26,286 nt of DNA from an uncultured Actinomycetes bacterium (GTDB taxonomy: Bacteria; Actinomycetota; Actinomycetes; Nanopelagicales; Nanopelagicaceae): assembly GCA_937864205.1 (NCBI GenBank), contig CALMJB010000112.1, positions 1-26,286 on the forward strand, in the 5' to 3' direction. The notes beneath the pieces were generated by a model. The model worked only from the letters and a program-made list of their open reading frames with translations, was not told the DNA's origin and did no database searches. This document shows, in pieces, positions 26,150 to 26,286 of this stretch (positions within the stretch are counted from its first letter, which is position 1; each line of letters begins with the position of its first letter). The position numbers were made by a program, and so were the translations under genes.

Positions 26150-26286
26150 TTACTTATAACGATAAATAATGCGACCTCTGGTGAGGTCATACGGACTTAG
26201 TTCAACCACAACTTTGTCAGCCGGAAGAATACGAATGTAGTTCTGTCGCATCTTTCCGCTGATGTGTGCTAAAACTTTATGTCCGT
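26150..26286 (-). CDS. infA: Translation initiation factor IF-1, C-terminal part
   Basis: The window edge cuts the gene; only the last 44 residues are present. They carry the OB-fold segments [19 protein letters not shown] and [18 protein letters not shown], which identify IF-1, a factor that occupies the 30S A site during initiation. The full protein is usually about 72 residues. It precedes rpmJ by 44 nt, as in most bacteria. Confidence 0.97.
   Translation of the reverse strand, partial: GHKVLAHISGKMRQNYIRILPADKVVVELSPYDLTRGRIIYRYK

Overview
The window looks like one conserved housekeeping block of an AT-rich, small-genome actinobacterium. Actinobacterial markers are a WhiB-family Fe-S regulator of the WhiD/WhiB3 type, a GuaB3 protein, a GroEL with a histidine-rich tail, and the gene order itself. 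From memory, Mycobacterium (guaB3 - whiB3 - groEL1 - groES - tsaD - rimI - tsaB - tsaE - alr ... glmS - glmM - rpsI - rplM ... truA - rplQ - rpoA - rpsD - rpsK - rpsM - rpmJ - infA) and Streptomyces (whiD near groEL1 and guaB3) share this order. The low GC, tight packing, 1-8 nt gene overlaps and frequent weak or missing Shine-Dalgarno sequences suggest a streamlined lineage such as the freshwater acI group (Nanopelagicales). That placement is inference; no rRNA or tRNA gene is present to anchor it. Every gene is on the minus strand except whiD.

Read in the direction of transcription (right to left), the right end is the alpha-type ribosomal operon: infA (cut by the window edge), rpmJ, a structured 130-nt spacer, rpsM, rpsK, rpsD, rpoA, rplQ. 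It is followed by truA and an ABC-F ATPase. A terminator-like hairpin lies inside the first codons of truA. Next is rplM-rpsI, probably from its own near-leaderless promoter, then glmM and glmS (UDP-GlcNAc precursor synthesis), a PAP2 membrane phosphatase and alr (alanine racemase). All of these feed or maintain the cell envelope or translation.

From 14420 down to 8042 there is an accessory block: a complete LivG-F-H-M-K type (HAAT) ABC importer plus an exported alpha/beta hydrolase. The block is translationally coupled to alr upstream and closed by a strong hairpin at 8042-8075. It separates alr from tsaE, which are close neighbours in related genomes. The solute-binding protein and hydrolase overlap by ATGA, which suggests that the hydrolase releases or processes what the importer takes up.

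To the left are tsaE, a tsaB-rimI fusion and tsaD (tRNA t6A37 synthesis plus ribosomal-protein acetylation), chained by 4-nt overlaps. They are followed by groES-groEL and an ROK-family kinase. At the left end, whiD (plus strand) and a MerR-type regulator with a cobalamin-binding-like C-terminus are divergently transcribed from a 154-bp region carrying a palindrome and a direct repeat. guaB3 follows.

No transposase, phage gene, CRISPR array, tRNA or rRNA was seen, and there is no gene-free stretch longer than about 170 bp.
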